From assembly GCA_023425225.1 (NCBI GenBank), contig JAFADB010000019.1, positions 1 through 8,216 on the forward strand: DNA of 8,216 nucleotides, given 5' to 3'. Below, in pieces: positions 1 through 6,184 of this stretch (position 1 is its first letter; each line of letters starts with the position of its first letter). The notes under the pieces were generated by a model. It was given only the letters and a program-made list of their open reading frames with translations, made no database searches and was not told the origin of the DNA. The position numbers and the translations under genes were made by a program. This DNA is from Pseudomonadota bacterium. GTDB lineage: Bacteria; Pseudomonadota; Gammaproteobacteria; Xanthomonadales; Xanthomonadaceae.

Positions 1-193
1 GCGAATGGCTGAAGCTGCGATGCACGGTCATCAGCGTCACCGGATCGCGGGTGAACGGCAGCAGCAACAGGCCGTCGAGGTCGGGCAGCGTGCCCAGTCC
101 GGCGCCGGCCAGCAGGGCGGCGCGGCGTTGGCCGGGCGGCGCGATGGCGGCGGCGACCGCGCCGCCGAGGACGATCTGGGTGAGGGAATCCAT
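1..193 (-). CDS. YdjM/DUF457-family inner-membrane protein (predicted metal-dependent hydrolase), N-terminal part
   Basis: Only the first 64 codons are present; the gene runs off the left edge. The protein begins MDSLTQIVLGGAV, the usual opening of the membrane-bound YdjM/DUF457 family annotated as metal-dependent hydrolases. Two further family hallmarks follow: LPDLD at residues 36-40 and HRSFSHS at 58-64, whose Asp and His residues are the presumed metal ligands. Residues about 5-18 and 25-45 are hydrophobic and would start the first membrane segments. No substrate is established for this family as far as I know. The ATG at 193 is chosen because it gives the canonical N-terminus; no in-frame alternative lies just upstream and no clear Shine-Dalgarno is visible. 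It points the same way as the exporter operon but is separated by about 325 bases of repeat-bearing DNA, so it probably has its own promoter. The family call is firm; the biochemical role is not. Confidence 0.85.
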   Translation of the reverse strand, partial: MDSLTQIVLGGAVAAAIAPPGQRRAALLAGAGLGTLPDLDGLLLLPFTRDPVTLMTVHRSFSHS

Positions 194-268
194 CGGCCGA
201 TGGTAAACCGGCGATGCGCGCTACATCGATCTGCAGCTCTGGACTTATGAATGGCGTTGCTTCATCGA

Positions 269-284
269 TGCCGCCGTGGCGGCA
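269..284. repeat. Short perfect GC inverted repeat
   Basis: TGCCGCC at 269-275 and GGCGGCA at 278-284 are perfect complements around GT. It can form a compact hairpin in RNA from either strand. No T-run follows on either side, so it is not a standard intrinsic terminator. It lies 76 bases upstream of the DUF457 start, where it could be part of that gene's leader or control region. Such short GC palindromes also arise by chance in DNA of this composition. Confidence 0.4.
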
Positions 285-309
285 GCATCCACACTCGGGA
301 ACTCGACCT

Positions 310-429
310 CGTCGTCCCCGCGCAGGCGGGGACCCAGTGCCTGTGCCCTGAAAGACGGGCTACCGGAAGATTCCGTCGCTGGCTGCTCGCCGCGCAAGTC
401 GCTGGGTCCCCGCCTGCGCGGGGACGACG
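310..429. repeat. REPIN/MITE-like element: two 28-bp inverted arms around a 64-bp core
   Basis: The arms at 310-337 and 402-429 are perfect reverse complements over 28 bases. Each arm contains its own palindrome: GTCCCCGC, a 4-base loop GCAG or CTGC, then GCGGGGAC (314-333 and 406-425). Two REP-type palindromes in opposite orientation around a spacer is the architecture of a REPIN, a non-autonomous element mobilised in trans by RAYT (TnpA-REP) transposases. Similar GTCCCCGC...GCGGGGACCCAG units are common between genes in Xanthomonadaceae. It sits 91 bases past the stop of the exporter operon, a typical place for such elements, and could stabilise the mRNA 3' end or weaken read-through. No target-site duplication is obvious and no RAYT gene is in the window. 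The inverted-repeat structure is certain; the class name is inferred. Confidence 0.8.
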
Positions 430-458
430 GGCAACCAGATCCCGACGTCGCGATCCAG

Positions 459-488
459 GTTTCCGTTTCCGTTTCCGTCTCGGTTTCG
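459..488. repeat. Short tandem hexamer array (GTTTCC x3 plus two variants)
   Basis: Three exact GTTTCC units (459-476) are followed by GTCTCG and GTTTCG (477-488). CGATCC occurs at 451-456 and again at 487-492, bracketing the array. On the minus strand it reads as GGAAAC/GAAACG units beginning about 30 bases past the permease stop. The array is T-rich on one strand, unlike the GC-rich surroundings, and could vary in copy number by strand slippage. It is outside any supported gene, so a length change would not shift a reading frame. No function can be assigned. Confidence 0.65.
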
Positions 489-519
489 ATCCCGCCGGCG
501 CCGGAGCGCCGGTGGCCCG

Positions 520-1650
520 CTACCAGTGCGCGCCCTGGCGGATGGCCGGCATCGCGCGGTAGCGCCACAGCGCCAGTCCGCCGTAGAGCACCACCAGCAG
601 CGCCAGCGTCCACAGTTCGTGCGCCACCTCGCCCAGGCTGGCGTCCATCTGGTTCAGCCGCACCATCATGTTCATGCCCGCGGTGGTGGGCAGCAGGCCG
701 GCCAGCGTGACCAGCGCCGGTGGCGAACTCACCGCCGGCCACGACAGGTTGGACAGGAAGAACATCGGGATCGAGGTGGCGATGATGTACTGGAACGCGC
801 GCTCGCGGGTGGCGAAGAAACTGCCGACGAACAGCCCGAACATCACCGCGGCGGCGATGAACAGCGCCCCGCCCAGTAGCTGCCCGGGCAGGTTGCCGCC
901 GCGCGGGTAGTCCTGCACCCAGGCGGTGAAGCCGGTGTAGTACAGCAGCCCGCACAGGCCAACCAGGCCGAAGCCCAGCGCCATCCCGGCGAACGTGGGC
1001 AGGTCGAAATGCAGGCGCCGGCCCAGCGCCTTGCGGCGCGTGCCGAGCAGCACGCCGATGCCCATCAGCAGGGTCTGGTGCACGATCAGCTCGGACACGC
1101 CCGGCACGATGGCGCTGCCGTAGCCTTCTCGGGTGTTGAACAGCGGCCGCTGCACCAGCGTGATCGGCGCGGCCTGCGGCCGGCCCATGAAGGCGGTCTG
1201 CCGTACCGCCTGGCCCCTGGCGAAGGCGGTCAGGGCGTCGGCCACACCGGTCAGCACCCAGCTGGCGCGGCCCAGGTAGGCGCCGTTGCCCATCAGCACC
1301 AGCGTGCCGGCATCGCCGCGCAGGATGTCGCGCTCCAGGTGCGGCGGGATCAGCACGATGCCCTCGGCATGGCCGGCCTCCAGCTCGGCGCGCGCCTGCG
1401 CCACGGTCTGCGGCTGGCCGACGATGCGTACCGCGCGCAGCGCGTCGATGCGCCGCATCAGCTCGCGGCTGGTGCCGCTGCGGTCCTGGTCGACCACCAG
1501 CAGCGGCAGGTCGCCGGCCACCTGGTGGCGATAGGCGGCCGGGTAGAAGAACGAGTACAGCATCACCGCGCCGACCATCAGGATCATCGCGTAGCGGTCG
1601 CCGGCGACCGCGCGCAGCGTCTGCAGGAAGGCGGCCACGAGCTTCTTCAT
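520..1650 (-). CDS. ABC-2-type transporter permease, second of a pair (YhhJ/YbhR-like)
   Basis: This 376-residue protein has the layout of exporter permeases of the ABC2_membrane_3 group. There is an N-terminal membrane segment (about 21-38), a periplasmic domain of roughly 140 residues that starts with LLVVDQDRSG (50-59), then five further hydrophobic segments at about 178-203, 219-240, 258-280, 287-303 and 345-363. The VDQD motif and the stretch to about residue 143 align clearly with the permease just upstream, so the two arose by duplication and probably form a heterodimer in the inner membrane. The ATG at 1650 follows GAGGGG at a spacing of 6, and this ribosome site overlaps the stop of the preceding gene, implying coupled translation. 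It is the last gene of the operon. The cytoplasmic loop after segment 2 (GTRRKALGRRLHFD) is less like the usual ATPase-contact segment than its partner's. The substrate is unknown; drug or lipid export are family-based guesses. Confidence 0.88.
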   Translation of the reverse strand: MKKLVAAFLQTLRAVAGDRYAMILMVGAVMLYSFFYPAAYRHQVAGDLPLLVVDQDRSGTSRELMRRIDALRAVRIVGQPQTVAQARAELEAGHAEGIVLIPPHLERDILRGDAGTLVLMGNGAYLGRASWVLTGVADALTAFARGQAVRQTAFMGRPQAAPITLVQRPLFNTREGYGSAIVPGVSELIVHQTLLMGIGVLLGTRRKALGRRLHFDLPTFAGMALGFGLVGLCGLLYYTGFTAWVQDYPRGGNLPGQLLGGALFIAAAVMFGLFVGSFFATRERAFQYIIATSIPMFFLSNLSWPAVSSPPALVTLAGLLPTTAGMNMMVRLNQMDASLGEVAHELWTLALLVVLYGGLALWRYRAMPAIRQGAHW

Positions 1651-1656
1651 GGCACG

Positions 1657-1662
1657 CCCCTC
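1657..1662 (-). promoter_or_regulatory. Ribosome binding site of the last permease, overlapping the upstream stop codon
   Basis: On the minus strand the sequence TGAGGGGCGTGCCATG joins the two permeases. The TGA stop of the first shares bases with the GAGGGG Shine-Dalgarno of the second, and CGTGCC separates it from the ATG. This fixes the start at 1650 and indicates translational coupling. Confidence 0.75.
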
Positions 1663-2851
1663 ATGGCGTCCCCGCCGCTGCGGCCGCGGCCCGCGGCGCG
1701 CGCGCGGCGGCGATCAGCCGCCAGCCACCGATGCCGCCGGCCACCACGATCATCAGCGCCAGCGTGCCCAGCGGCCACAGCGACACCGTCCATGACGAGC
1801 CGATGAACTGCTGCTGGGTCTGCAGCTTGATGTAGGCGGTCAGCGGCAGCAGCAGGCTCCACACGCGGGTGAACAGCGGCGCGTCGATGGTCGGGAAGGT
1901 GGCGCCGGAGAACGCCAGCGCGGTGCCGATGCTCAGGCCCACCGCCGACAGCGCCGTGCCCATGTCGCGGGTGACGCCGACGAACAGCAGCGCCAGCGCC
2001 GCGCTGGCCAGGTACAGCAGCGGCTGGCCCAGCATCAGCAGCGCCAGGCTGCCGGCCACCCCGTCGCCGCGCACGTAGGCCATGTACAGCACGCCCAGCG
2101 CGCCGTACAGCGAGAACAGCAGCAGGTACGGCGCCAGCTTGCCGGCGATGGCCGCCCATGGCCTTGCCCCCAGCCATGCCGCCAGCGTGCCGTCGCGCAG
2201 CTCGCGGCCGAGCGCCACCGCCACCGACAGGGCCAGCGCCAGCGACAGCACCGCCGGCAGGATCATCGGCAGCAGGAACAGCTCGTAGCTGCGCGCCGGG
2301 TTGTAGAGGATGTCCGACTGCACCGCGATCGGCGCCGCCCGCAGCTTGTCCGGCCCCACCTGCAGGCCGATGCGCTCGACCAGCATGCGCGCGTTGAAGG
2401 CCGACACCGCATCGGCGATGTCGCGCGCGACCGACTGTCCGGTGGCCAGGTAGCTGGCGTTGTAATAGGTGATCACCGTACCGGCGCCGCCGCGCAGCGC
2501 CTGCCGGCTGACGTCGCGCGGGATCAGCACCACCGCGAACACGTCCAGCGAGCGCACCTGCGATTGCGCCTGCGCCAGCGAGTCCGGCTGGCTGACGATG
2601 GCCACGCCCGGGCTGGCGTCGATCATCCGCGCCAGCATGCGGCTGGCGCTGCTGTTGTCCTGGTCCACCAGCGCGATCGGCACCTGGCGCATGACCGAGC
2701 CGGAGAACAGCCACGCCATCGCCAGCACCATCGCCCACGGCAGCAGCGTCAGCAGCCCCAGGTCGCCGGGATCGCGGCGCAGGTGCCGCAGTTCGCGGCG
2801 CAGCGATGCGCCGAAGCCGTCGGCGGGCGTGGCTGTCAGCCCTGCGGCCAT
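1661..2851 (-). CDS. ABC-2-type transporter permease, first of a pair (YhhJ/YbhS-like)
   Basis: The protein is 396 residues when started at the ATG at 2851. It has a first membrane segment at about 33-51, a periplasmic domain opening with IALVDQDNSS (59-68), and further membrane segments near 189-214, 237-260, 267-291, 300-320 and 355-380. The segment GRELRDGTLAAWLGARPW (215-232) between two membrane helices resembles the RE..GTL cytoplasmic coupling region by which ABC-2 permeases meet their ATPase, although no ATPase gene is nearby. The tail is alanine-rich (381-394). The frame stays open far upstream inside the adaptor gene, but that part is a shadow of it. The ATG at 2851 overlaps the adaptor's end by 16 bases and gives an N-terminus of normal length for the family; there is no strong Shine-Dalgarno, so initiation is probably by coupling. 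It pairs with the following permease as an inner-membrane exporter channel for an unknown substrate. Confidence 0.87.
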   Translation of the reverse strand: MAAGLTATPADGFGASLRRELRHLRRDPGDLGLLTLLPWAMVLAMAWLFSGSVMRQVPIALVDQDNSSASRMLARMIDASPGVAIVSQPDSLAQAQSQVRSLDVFAVVLIPRDVSRQALRGGAGTVITYYNASYLATGQSVARDIADAVSAFNARMLVERIGLQVGPDKLRAAPIAVQSDILYNPARSYELFLLPMILPAVLSLALALSVAVALGRELRDGTLAAWLGARPWAAIAGKLAPYLLLFSLYGALGVLYMAYVRGDGVAGSLALLMLGQPLLYLASAALALLFVGVTRDMGTALSAVGLSIGTALAFSGATFPTIDAPLFTRVWSLLLPLTAYIKLQTQQQFIGSSWTVSLWPLGTLALMIVVAGGIGGWRLIAAARAPRAAAAAAGTP

Positions 2852-3858
2852 GCGAACAGCACGCTCATGCCCGGACGCAGCTCGGGCACGCGCGCCAGCG
2901 GCCGCACCCGCACCTCGAAGCTGCGCACGTCGTAGCCGGACGACTGCCGGGTGCTGCGCCAGGTGGCGTAGTCGCCGGCCGGGTTGATGAAGTACACCTC
3001 GAACTCGACCTTGCGGCCGTCCAGCGCCGGGACGCTGCCGCGCAGCCGGCTGCCGATCTTCAGCCCGTCGACCTGGTCCTCGCGCAGGTTGAACGACACC
3101 CACATGCGGTCGATGTCCACCAGGGTGAACACCGGATAGCCGGCCGGCACCAGTTCGCCGACGTCGGCCATGCGCTTGTTGATCTCGCCGGCCAGCGGCG
3201 CGCGGCCGCGGGTCTCCTCGCGCGCGGCATCGACCTCGGCCACCGCGCCCTCGGCCTGGCGCACCTGCGCCTGCGCGGCGTCCTTGTCCTGCGTGCGCGC
3301 CCCTGCCAGCGCCAGGTCGTACTGCGCGCGCGCCGCGCGCGCCAGTTCGGTGGAACTGCGCGACTGCGCCAGCGCCTCGTCGCGCTTCTGCCGGGTGACC
3401 ACGCCCTCGGCGAACAGGTTGTCCACCCGCCGGTAGGTGCTCTGCGCCAGTTCGGCGCCGGCCACGGCGCGCTTCCACTCGGCCTCGGCGGCACGGATGT
3501 CCTCGCTGCGCGCGCCCTCCTCGGCCTTGGCCGCCACCGCCTGCGCCGCTTCCAGCGCGCCATGCGCCTGGCGCTCCTTGGCCGCGACCTCGGGGCTGTC
3601 CAGCTCGAACAGCACCTGCCCGGCCTGCACCCGGTCGCCCTCGTGCACCAGCAGCCTGGACACCCGCGCGGTGACCTTGGCAGCGACGTTGACGTCGTCG
3701 GCATCGGCCATGCCCTGCACCTGGCCGGCCGGGGTGCGGAAGCCCAGCCACAGGCCCAGCACGACCACCGCGATCGCGGTCAGCAGCAGCGCCACGCGCT
3801 TGCCGCGCCCGTGTGCCCGCGCGCCGGCGGGTTGTTGCGGAAGCAATGAATCACTCAT
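2836..3858 (-). CDS. HlyD/EmrA-type periplasmic adaptor (membrane fusion protein)
   Basis: This 340-residue protein would bridge the inner-membrane permeases and the TolC-type channel. One membrane anchor lies at about 21-40, with positively charged residues before it, so the bulk is periplasmic. The first lipoyl half-domain covers about 57-91 (VHEGDRVQAGQVLFELDSPEV), followed by an Ala/Glu/Gln-rich helical hairpin (about 92-215) for docking to the outer-membrane factor. The second lipoyl half starts at RAPLAGEI (219-226), followed by a beta-barrel region with YPVFTLVDIDRMWV. The end, RPGMSVLFAWPQ, is the usual adaptor closing strand. The order and the single N-terminal anchor match the YbhG/YhiI/EmrA group. 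The frame extends 19 codons further to an ATG at 3915, but the ATG at 3858 overlaps the TolC-family stop (ATGAGTGA) and has AAGGTG upstream, so it is preferred. Family assignment is firm; substrate unknown. Confidence 0.92.
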   Translation of the reverse strand: MSDSLLPQQPAGARAHGRGKRVALLLTAIAVVVLGLWLGFRTPAGQVQGMADADDVNVAAKVTARVSRLLVHEGDRVQAGQVLFELDSPEVAAKERQAHGALEAAQAVAAKAEEGARSEDIRAAEAEWKRAVAGAELAQSTYRRVDNLFAEGVVTRQKRDEALAQSRSSTELARAARAQYDLALAGARTQDKDAAQAQVRQAEGAVAEVDAAREETRGRAPLAGEINKRMADVGELVPAGYPVFTLVDIDRMWVSFNLREDQVDGLKIGSRLRGSVPALDGRKVEFEVYFINPAGDYATWRSTRQSSGYDVRSFEVRVRPLARVPELRPGMSVLFAWPQG

Positions 3859-5287
3859 GGGCCAGCACCTTGTCCGCACGCCGGCGGAATTCGTCGAATC
3901 GATCCATCTGTCCACTCATCTCCAGCAGTTGCGCCAGCGCCACGTCGTACTGGTAGGCGGCCTGCGCGCGCTCGATGCGCGCCCCGCCCAGCGCCAGCCG
4001 CGCATCGATCACGTCCAGCGAGGTGGCCTGCCCCTCGCGGAAGGACAGCTCCTGCAGGCGCAGGTTCTCCTCGGCTTCGGCGATGCTGCTGTCGAGCAGG
4101 CGGAACTGCTCGCGCGCGGTATCCAGTTCGTTCCAGGCCTTGCGCACGCCCAGCGCGACCTGGTTGCCGGCCTCGGCCACGCCGGCCTGCGCCTGGTCCA
4201 GCTGCGCGCGCGCGGCACTGAGCTGCAGCGGGCGCATGCTCGGCGACACGAAGGTGTAGCGCAGGCCGATGCCGAAGGCCCAGTCGGGATCGGCGATCAG
4301 CTCGTCGCGGCGGCGGAAGTCGTACTGGCCGAACAGGTAGACCTGCGGCTTGAACTTGGCCTGCTGCGCGCGCACGCCCTGCTCGGCCTGGTCGGCCAGC
4401 GCGCGCAGCCCGGCGATCTGCGGATGCCGGTCCAGCGCCACCCGCTCGAACTCGGCCTGGCTGCCGACCGGGGCGGTGGCGACGAACAGCGGCGTGGTCG
4501 CGGCGACCTCGCCGCCGGCGCGCAGCAGCGTGGACAGCGCCGACTGCAGCGTGGACAGGTCGTTGCGCGCCTTCTGGTAGTCGCGCTCGGCCTTGTCGCG
4601 CGCCACCGTGGCCTGCAGCCGCTGGGCGCGGGTGGCGAAGCCCTCGCGCTCCAGCTTGACCGCATCGTCCAGGTGCCGCTGCAGGCCGTCGCGCACCTCG
4701 CGCCGCACCTGCAGCGCCTGCTCGGCCAGCTGCTGGCCGAAGTAGGCCTGTACCAGCTGCACCGCCAGCGACTGCCGCTGCGACTCGCGCTCGGCGCTGG
4801 CCTGGCGGGTGGCCGCCTCGGCCGCGCCCTGAGCGGCGGGAATCAGGCCGCCGGTGTACAGCGGCACGGTGGCGGTCACCACCGGCCGGGTGCGCCAGTC
4901 GCGCTCGACGAACTCCAGCGGCGACTCGATGCCGAACGCCTCGGCCACCGGCGCCAGCGAGCCCAGCGGGATGGTCAGGGTCTTCTGGAACTGCAGCCGC
5001 CGCACCTCGCCGGTGATCTCCGGCAGGCGCAGGTAGCGGGTGGCGTCCTGCAGGTCCTGCTTGTTGCGCACCCCGGCATCGGCCGCGGCCAGCGCGTCGG
5101 ACACCTGCAGCAGGCGCTCGTTCGCCTGCGCGTAGGTCAGCGCCGGGACCTGCTGCGCGCCCGCCGGCCCGGTCGCCAGCAGCAGTAGAAGACCTGCGGC
5201 GGCACTCCTCCGCCCCCACGACCGGCCCACGGCCCGCGCCAGCACCCCTTGTCTCGACCGCACGATGTTCCCTCGGAAACGCTCCAT
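3851..5287 (-). CDS. TolC-family outer-membrane efflux protein
   Basis: This is the outer-membrane channel of the exporter, 478 residues, close to the usual length for the family. A signal peptide is evident: RSWGRRSAAAGLLLLLATGPAGA with probable cleavage after Ala44, before QQV. The mature protein shows the two internally similar helical-hairpin halves of OEP proteins, with long Ala/Gln/Glu/Arg-rich helices (about 155-255 and 365-460), separated by beta-strand stretches such as RPVVTATVPLYTGG (132-145) and WAFGIGLRYTF. No lipobox cysteine follows the signal, so it is not a lipoprotein of the OprM type. It is the first gene of the four-gene exporter operon, and its stop overlaps the adaptor start by 8 bases. 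The start is uncertain: the ATG at 5287 has only a weak GGCGG upstream, whereas a GTG at 5263 has GAGGG at a spacing of 6 and would give 470 residues with a more ordinary signal peptide. The longer form is listed. Confidence 0.92.
   Translation of the reverse strand: MERFRGNIVRSRQGVLARAVGRSWGRRSAAAGLLLLLATGPAGAQQVPALTYAQANERLLQVSDALAAADAGVRNKQDLQDATRYLRLPEITGEVRRLQFQKTLTIPLGSLAPVAEAFGIESPLEFVERDWRTRPVVTATVPLYTGGLIPAAQGAAEAATRQASAERESQRQSLAVQLVQAYFGQQLAEQALQVRREVRDGLQRHLDDAVKLEREGFATRAQRLQATVARDKAERDYQKARNDLSTLQSALSTLLRAGGEVAATTPLFVATAPVGSQAEFERVALDRHPQIAGLRALADQAEQGVRAQQAKFKPQVYLFGQYDFRRRDELIADPDWAFGIGLRYTFVSPSMRPLQLSAARAQLDQAQAGVAEAGNQVALGVRKAWNELDTAREQFRLLDSSIAEAEENLRLQELSFREGQATSLDVIDARLALGGARIERAQAAYQYDVALAQLLEMSGQMDRFDEFRRRADKVLAHE
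5270..5274 (-). promoter_or_regulatory. Shine-Dalgarno for an alternative GTG start of the TolC-family gene
   Basis: On the minus strand GAGGG (5274-5270) is followed by AACATC and then GTG (5263-5261) in the frame of the outer-membrane protein, eight codons inside the longer reading. Sequence and spacing are closer to ideal than anything before the ATG at 5287. If this site is used, the leader would be about 24 bases longer and the signal peptide about 36 residues. Confidence 0.5.
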
Positions 5288-5315
5288 CCAATGCCGCCAA
5301 GCATAGCGACCTGCG

Positions 5316-5332
5316 GATGAAGAATCCTCATC
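5316..5332. promoter_or_regulatory. Near-perfect 17-bp palindrome upstream of the exporter operon (possible operator)
   Basis: GATGA (5316-5320) and TCATC (5328-5332) are complementary, and the inner bases are also symmetric except for one G/T pair around the central base. It lies 29-45 bases upstream of the ATG at 5287. A weak -10-like TATGCT reads on the minus strand at 5305-5300, so a repressor bound here would cover a plausible promoter. No regulator gene is in the window and the -35 region is poor. A site for a TetR- or MarR-type efflux repressor is only a suggestion. Confidence 0.4.
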
Positions 5333-5383
5333 GGGCGCAGCGTGCGGCCATCGCTGCCGGGCAATCCGGCGCCGCTATCGCCG

Positions 5384-6184
5384 TCAGGCGGCGTCCTGCA
5401 GCCGCGCCCTGGCCGGCAGTTGCGCCAGCGTGCGGCCATCGTGCGCCAGCAGCGACAGGCTGCCGTCGGCGGCCTCGGCCAGCGCGGTGAGGCTCTCCAC
5501 CCAGTCGCCGTCGTTGGCGTAGACCCGGCCATCGCGCTCGAACAGCCCGGCGCGGTGGATGTGGCCACAGACGATGCCGTCCAGGCCGCGCCGGCGCACG
5601 TCGGCCAGGCCGGCCTGCTCGAAGCGGGCGATGTAGCGCTCGGCCGCGCCGCTGCGCCGTTTCAGGAACTCGGCCAGCGACCAGTAGCGCAGGCCCATGT
5701 GCCGGCGCAGCCGGTTGACCAGGCGGTTGCAGCCGAGGATGCGGCCGTACAGCCAGTCGCCGAAGTGCTCCTGCAGGCCGCCGAACTGGGTCAGCGCGTC
5801 GTAGTCGTCGCCGTGGGTGACCAGCAGCCGGCGGCCGTCGGCGGTGACGTGGATGGCTCGGCGGCGCACCTGCATGGTCGGCACCGCCAGGCCGCAGAAG
5901 CGGCGGATGGCGCGGTCGTGGTTGCCCGGCACGTAGACCAGTTCGGTGCCCTGGCGCGCCTTCTCGTGCAGCGCCTCGACCACCCGCTGATGCGCGGCGT
6001 CCCAGCTGGCGCGGTGCTGCGACAGCCACCACAGGTCGACGATGTCGCCCACCAGGTAAAGCGTGTCGCAGCGCTGGCGGGCGATGAAATCGGCGAACTC
6101 GGCGGCATGGCAATAGGGCGCGCCCAGGTGCAGATCGGAGACGAACAGGCTGCGTCGATGCGGATGCAGGGTGGCGATACTCAT
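5384..6184 (-). CDS. LpxH-like metallophosphoesterase (UDP-2,3-diacylglucosamine diphosphatase family, COG2908)
   Basis: The protein has 266 residues and a complete calcineurin-like metal centre: SDLHLG (16-21), GDIVD (46-50), GNHD (87-90), HGDDYD (124-129) and GHIH (207-210). Further COG2908 signatures are YWSLAEFLK (167-175) and NDGDWVES (224-231). True LpxH cleaves UDP-2,3-diacylglucosamine to lipid X in lipid A synthesis. This protein belongs to the somewhat longer LpxH-like branch that many proteobacteria carry, whose substrate is less certain, so the symbol is withheld. No signal peptide is present; it should act in the cytoplasm or at the membrane face. The ATG at 6184 overlaps the upstream acyltransferase stop as ATGA and has GGAGG at a spacing of 7, so the two genes are translated together. 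The frame stays open much further upstream, but only as a shadow of the acyltransferase gene. Pairing with an acyltransferase suggests a phospho-lipid or nucleotide-lipid substrate. Confidence 0.85.
   Translation of the reverse strand: MSIATLHPHRRSLFVSDLHLGAPYCHAAEFADFIARQRCDTLYLVGDIVDLWWLSQHRASWDAAHQRVVEALHEKARQGTELVYVPGNHDRAIRRFCGLAVPTMQVRRRAIHVTADGRRLLVTHGDDYDALTQFGGLQEHFGDWLYGRILGCNRLVNRLRRHMGLRYWSLAEFLKRRSGAAERYIARFEQAGLADVRRRGLDGIVCGHIHRAGLFERDGRVYANDGDWVESLTALAEAADGSLSLLAHDGRTLAQLPARARLQDAA

Larger units (their letters stand above)
194..519. other. Non-coding gap with repeats between exporter operon and DUF457 gene
   Basis: This 326-base gap contains no convincing gene. Frames that stay open across it on either strand translate to SPRRRGP / RLRGDD-type peptides, the recurring false translation of the GTCCCCGC repeat arms, or to Glu-Thr runs from the hexamer array. 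It holds a small GC hairpin (269-284), a 120-bp inverted-repeat element (310-429) and a hexamer array (459-488). It must also contain the 3' end of the exporter mRNA and the promoter of the leftward DUF457 gene, but I see no U-tract terminator and no good -35/-10 pair. Confidence 0.75.

Noticed and set aside
310..429. CRISPR array or intrinsic terminator
   Set aside because: There are only two arms and they are inverted, not direct repeats; no U-tract follows either hairpin.
245..955. Open frames across the 194-519 gap as small genes
   Set aside because: They read through the GTCCCCGC arms as SPRRRGP / RLRGDD and through the hexamers as Glu-Thr runs, a known false translation of these repeats.
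1661..3751. A 696-codon minus-strand open frame as a fused adaptor-permease protein
   Set aside because: The first 300 codons are low-complexity Arg/Gly/Ala and lie over the adaptor gene in another frame; the real permease begins at 2851.
3437..5188. A 583-codon plus-strand open frame opposite the TolC-family and adaptor genes
   Set aside because: Composition is repetitive Leu/Gln/Arg/Ala typical of antisense frames in GC-rich genes, with no recognisable domain.
5356..5370. Intrinsic terminator after the phosphoesterase gene (GCCGG-GCAAT-CCGGC)
   Set aside because: The stem is only 5 bp and no T-run follows on the minus strand; not distinguishable from chance in GC-rich DNA.
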